From Trueperella bernardiae (lineage in GTDB: Bacteria; Actinomycetota; Actinomycetes; Actinomycetales; Actinomycetaceae): a stretch of DNA of 64,000 nt. The notes under the pieces are model-generated. The model worked only from the letters and a program-made list of their open reading frames with translations. It made no database searches and was not told the DNA's origin. The stretch is from NCBI RefSeq assembly GCF_001469025.1, contig NZ_LNIZ01000004.1, forward strand, positions 1 through 64,000. The letters are read 5' to 3'. Below, one piece after another: positions 61,797-64,000 of this stretch (the stretch's first letter is position 1; the number at the start of each line of letters is the position of its first letter). The position numbers and the translations under genes are program-made.

Positions 61797-62501
61797 TTAG
61801 GCGTCGTTGTCGGCCAGCTTCGACACGTCCAGGCGGATGCCCGGGCCCATCGTGGTCGACACGGTTGCCTTCTTCACGTAGCGGCCCTTAGCCGAGGACG
61901 GCTTGAGGCGCAGGACCTCTTCGCGAACAGCCACGTAGTTCTGGTAGAGCTGCTCGGTGGTGAACGAGGTGTTGCCCACGATGAAGGCGAGGTTGCCGTG
62001 CTTGTCCACGCGGAACTCGATGCGGCCGCCCTTGATGTCCGAGACAGCCTTGGCCACGTCCATGGTCACGGTGCCGGTCTTGGGGTTCGGCATGAGGCCG
62101 CGGGGGCCGAGCACGCGGCCCAGGCGGCCGACCTTGCCCATCATGTCCGGGGTGGCCACGGCGGCGTCGAAGTCGGTCCAGCCGCCGGCGACCTTCTCGA
62201 TCAGCTCGTCGTCGCCGACCTCGTCCGCACCGGCGTCGATCGCGGCCTGGGCGTTCGGGCCCTGGGCGAAGACGATGACGCGGGCAGTCTTGCCCGTGCC
62301 GTGCGGAAGGATAGCCGTTCCGCGAACCAGCTGGTCAGCCTTGCGCGGATCAACGCCCAGGCGGAACATCACTTCGACAGTGGAGTCGAACTTGGTCACG
62401 GAGGTCTTCTTGGCAAGGTCCATCGCCTCCAGCGGGGTGTAAAGCTCACCCGGCTGAATCAGTTCAGCGGCCTTGCGGTAATTCTTAGAGCGCTTTGCCA
62501 T
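61797..62501 (-). CDS. rplA: 50S ribosomal protein L1
   Basis: 234 residues; core [40 protein letters not shown] and the signature [17 protein letters not shown]1 forms the stalk that moves deacylated tRNA and represses its own operon in many bacteria. It follows rplK by 77 bases. Confidence 0.98.
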   Translation of the reverse strand: MAKRSKNYRKAAELIQPGELYTPLEAMDLAKKTSVTKFDSTVEVMFRLGVDPRKADQLVRGTAILPHGTGKTARVIVFAQGPNAQAAIDAGADEVGDDELIEKVAGGWTDFDAAVATPDMMGKVGRLGRVLGPRGLMPNPKTGTVTMDVAKAVSDIKGGRIEFRVDKHGNLAFIVGNTSFTTEQLYQNYVAVREEVLRLKPSSAKGRYVKKATVSTTMGPGIRLDVSKLADNDA

Positions 62502-62578
62502 GTCTGCATTTCTCCTAGTTGGCAGTCGTGGGAAACGAACCCGCTCCGGGCTCTACCACGGCGATCGATGATCGCTAA

Positions 62579-63013
62579 TTAAATCTCGTCGGTGGTGACG
62601 CCCATCGAACGCGCGGTGCCAGCGATGATGCGAGCGGCGTTGTCGATGTCGTTAGCGTTCAGGTCCGGCTCCTTGGTCTTGGCGATCTCGCGCAGCTGAT
62701 CTGCGGTGAGGTGGCCGACCTTGTTGGTGTGCGGGACACCGGAACCCTTCGCGATTCCCGCTGCCTTCTTAATGAGCTCAGCAGCCGGCGGGGTCTTGGT
62801 CACGAAGTCGAACGAGCGATCTTCGTAGACGGTGATCTCGACCGGGATGACGTTTCCACGCTGGGACTCGGTCGCGGCGTTGTAGGCCTTGACGAAGTCC
62901 ATGATGTTCACGCCATGCTGACCCAGCGCGGGGCCAATCGGCGGTGCAGGGGTAGCGGCTCCAGCTTCGATCTGGAGCTTAATCAGACCTGCAACCTTCT
63001 TCTTGGGTGGCAT
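62579..63013 (-). CDS. rplK: 50S ribosomal protein L11
   Basis: 144 residues; [20 protein letters not shown] and [19 protein letters not shown] carry the prolines bound by thiostrepton, then [15 protein letters not shown]. Wild-type-like thiopeptide contact region. This is worth noting because a TipA-type thiopeptide sensor lies elsewhere in the window. Confidence 0.98.
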   Translation of the reverse strand: MPPKKKVAGLIKLQIEAGAATPAPPIGPALGQHGVNIMDFVKAYNAATESQRGNVIPVEITVYEDRSFDFVTKTPPAAELIKKAAGIAKGSGVPHTNKVGHLTADQLREIAKTKEPDLNANDIDNAARIIAGTARSMGVTTDEI

Positions 63014-63101
63014 ATTTGATCCTTCTTGTTTATCTACAAACCGCCATCATGGCAACGATGGCGGGCGCCCAACGGCGGCAAAGAAGCGGTGTGTTTCCAC
63101 G

Positions 63102-63121
63102 CCCGGTTCGGAGAAACCGGG
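63102..63121 (-). terminator. hairpin directly after nusG
   Basis: CCCGGTT and AACCGGG with a 6-base loop abut the nusG stop. A weak attenuator or processing site between nusG and rplK; no T-run. Confidence 0.4.
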
Positions 63122-63931
63122 TTAGTCCATCTTCTCCACTTGGCCGAAGGACAGGTCGACCGGGGTTTCCTGGCCGACAAGAGTCATGAGCACGGTGAGC
63201 CTCTGGTTCGCCGCGTCAACCTGAGAAATTGTAGCGGGCATTCCGACCCACGGCTCCGTGGTAAGTGTCACGGTCTCGCCAACCTCGTAGTCGGCAACGA
63301 TGGCCGGGGCGCCCGAGGTAACGGGCTTTCCAGCGGCCTTGGCCGCCTCGGCGGCCTCCTGCTCGACCACGGGGGTGAGCATTTGCACGACCTCGGATTG
63401 CGTGAGCGCCACCGGATCACGGCCGTTGCCCACGAAGCCGGTCACACCGTTCGTGTCCTGAACGGTCCGCCACGAATCGTCCGTCATCTCCATCCGGATG
63501 AGGGCATATCCTGGCATGCGCACGCGCGTCACCAGCTTACGCTGGCCCTTCTTGACCTCGAACACCTCTTCCATCGGCACCTGAACTTCGAAGATGTAAT
63601 CTTCCATGTTCATGGTGTGAGCACGCGATTCGATGTCCTGCTTGACGCGCTTTTCGTAGCCGGCGTACGTGTGTAGCACGTACCAGTCGCCCGGCAGCCC
63701 GCGCAGGCGCGCCCGCACGGTCTCCTCCGTCACGACGCCGTCGTCCTCAGGCGCGGCCTCGGACTCGGGAGCGTCCAGCTCAGCTTCCACCTCCGACACG
63801 GCGGCAACCGGCGCCGCGGCGTCGTCCACGGAAAGCTCCTCGAGATCCTCGACGCCAGCCGTAGCTTCGGCGTCGACCGGCAGTGCCTGCTCGGGCTTGT
63901 CGGAGAAAATATCGTCGTTCGATTGAGACAT
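63122..63931 (-). CDS. nusG: transcription termination/antitermination factor NusG
   Basis: 269 residues from ATG 63931; the frame extends upstream without support. An acidic N-terminal extension of about 80 residues, common in Actinobacteria, precedes the NGN domain (WYVLHTYAGYEKRVKQDI; MPGYALIRMEMTDDSW) and the C-terminal KOW domain (VGETVTLTTEPWVGMPATIS). It travels with RNA polymerase and links it to Rho or ribosomes. Confidence 0.96.
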   Translation of the reverse strand: MSQSNDDIFSDKPEQALPVDAEATAGVEDLEELSVDDAAAPVAAVSEVEAELDAPESEAAPEDDGVVTEETVRARLRGLPGDWYVLHTYAGYEKRVKQDIESRAHTMNMEDYIFEVQVPMEEVFEVKKGQRKLVTRVRMPGYALIRMEMTDDSWRTVQDTNGVTGFVGNGRDPVALTQSEVVQMLTPVVEQEAAEAAKAAGKPVTSGAPAIVADYEVGETVTLTTEPWVGMPATISQVDAANQRLTVLMTLVGQETPVDLSFGQVEKMD

Positions 63932-63944
63932 TGATTCCCTATTC

Positions 63945-64000
63945 CTAGCCAAAGATCCAGAACATGGCCTGGTTGAAGACCACGTCAATCACGCCCACGA
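63945..64000 (-). CDS. secE: preprotein translocase subunit SecE, C-terminal part
   Basis: The last 17 or so residues of a minus-strand frame are visible (VGVIDVVFNQAMFWIFG, then TAG), the end of the single conserved SecE membrane helix. The gene continues beyond the right edge. Position just before nusG is standard. Confidence 0.85.
   Translation of the reverse strand, partial: VGVIDVVFNQAMFWIFG

Overview
The window is chromosomal DNA from a high-GC Gram-positive bacterium. Gene order, abundant GTG/TTG starts, TANNNT-type leaderless starts, a MetP/MetS-type transporter with its tiny subunit, an SdhCAB complex with one cytochrome b-type anchor and a zinc-type S14 all point to Actinobacteria. 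The operon layout fits an Actinomycetaceae-like organism (Trueperella, Arcanobacterium, Schaalia or Actinomyces relatives). The genus is an inference from layout; no 16S rRNA gene is present.

Left end (1-5.4 kb): the tail of an IS3-family transposase, then an exported amidase-domain gene broken by one extra base in a homopolymer. groES follows behind a CIRCE operator, then a THUMP-like methyltransferase, zupT and tsaD. From 5.4 to 11 kb come a Na+-dependent amino-acid transporter with its 34-residue MetS-like subunit, and sdhCAB. From 11 to 19.7 kb lies a tightly coupled minus-strand operon (nnr-alr-tsaE-unknown membrane protein-tsaB-rimI), then coaA, glmM and rplM-rpsI. tsaD has been separated from tsaE/tsaB by the sdh and transporter modules.

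The middle (19.8-27.7 kb) is more accessory: a LysR regulator divergent from a CBU_0592-type membrane protein, mgsA, truA, a ROK kinase, a three-gene polar amino-acid ABC importer, and a TipA-type MerR regulator with a readable autoregulatory promoter.

From 27.7 to 64 kb nearly everything is the minus-strand transcription/translation supercluster. In transcription order it reads secE(partial)-nusG-rplK-rplA, udk, rplJ-rplL (with an L10 leader and attenuator), rpoB-rpoC, rpsL-rpsG-fusA-tuf, a HAD hydrolase, the S10-spc operon rpsJ to rplO, secY-adk-map, infA-rpmJ-rpsM-rpsK-rpoA-rplQ. rpsD is absent from its common place between rpsK and rpoA. The only plus-strand interruption is a lysP-like permease, a small lipoprotein gene and two decayed gene fragments between rpsL and rpoC.

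Most of the window is conserved housekeeping DNA, and I see no convincing large undescribed system. The best leads are small: the homopolymer-broken exported genes, the operator-like palindrome before zupT, the unknown anchored protein inside the t6A operon, the MerR/TipA promoter, tandem leader hairpins before secY, and the L10 attenuator. Promoter and terminator calls are by eye and are candidates only.
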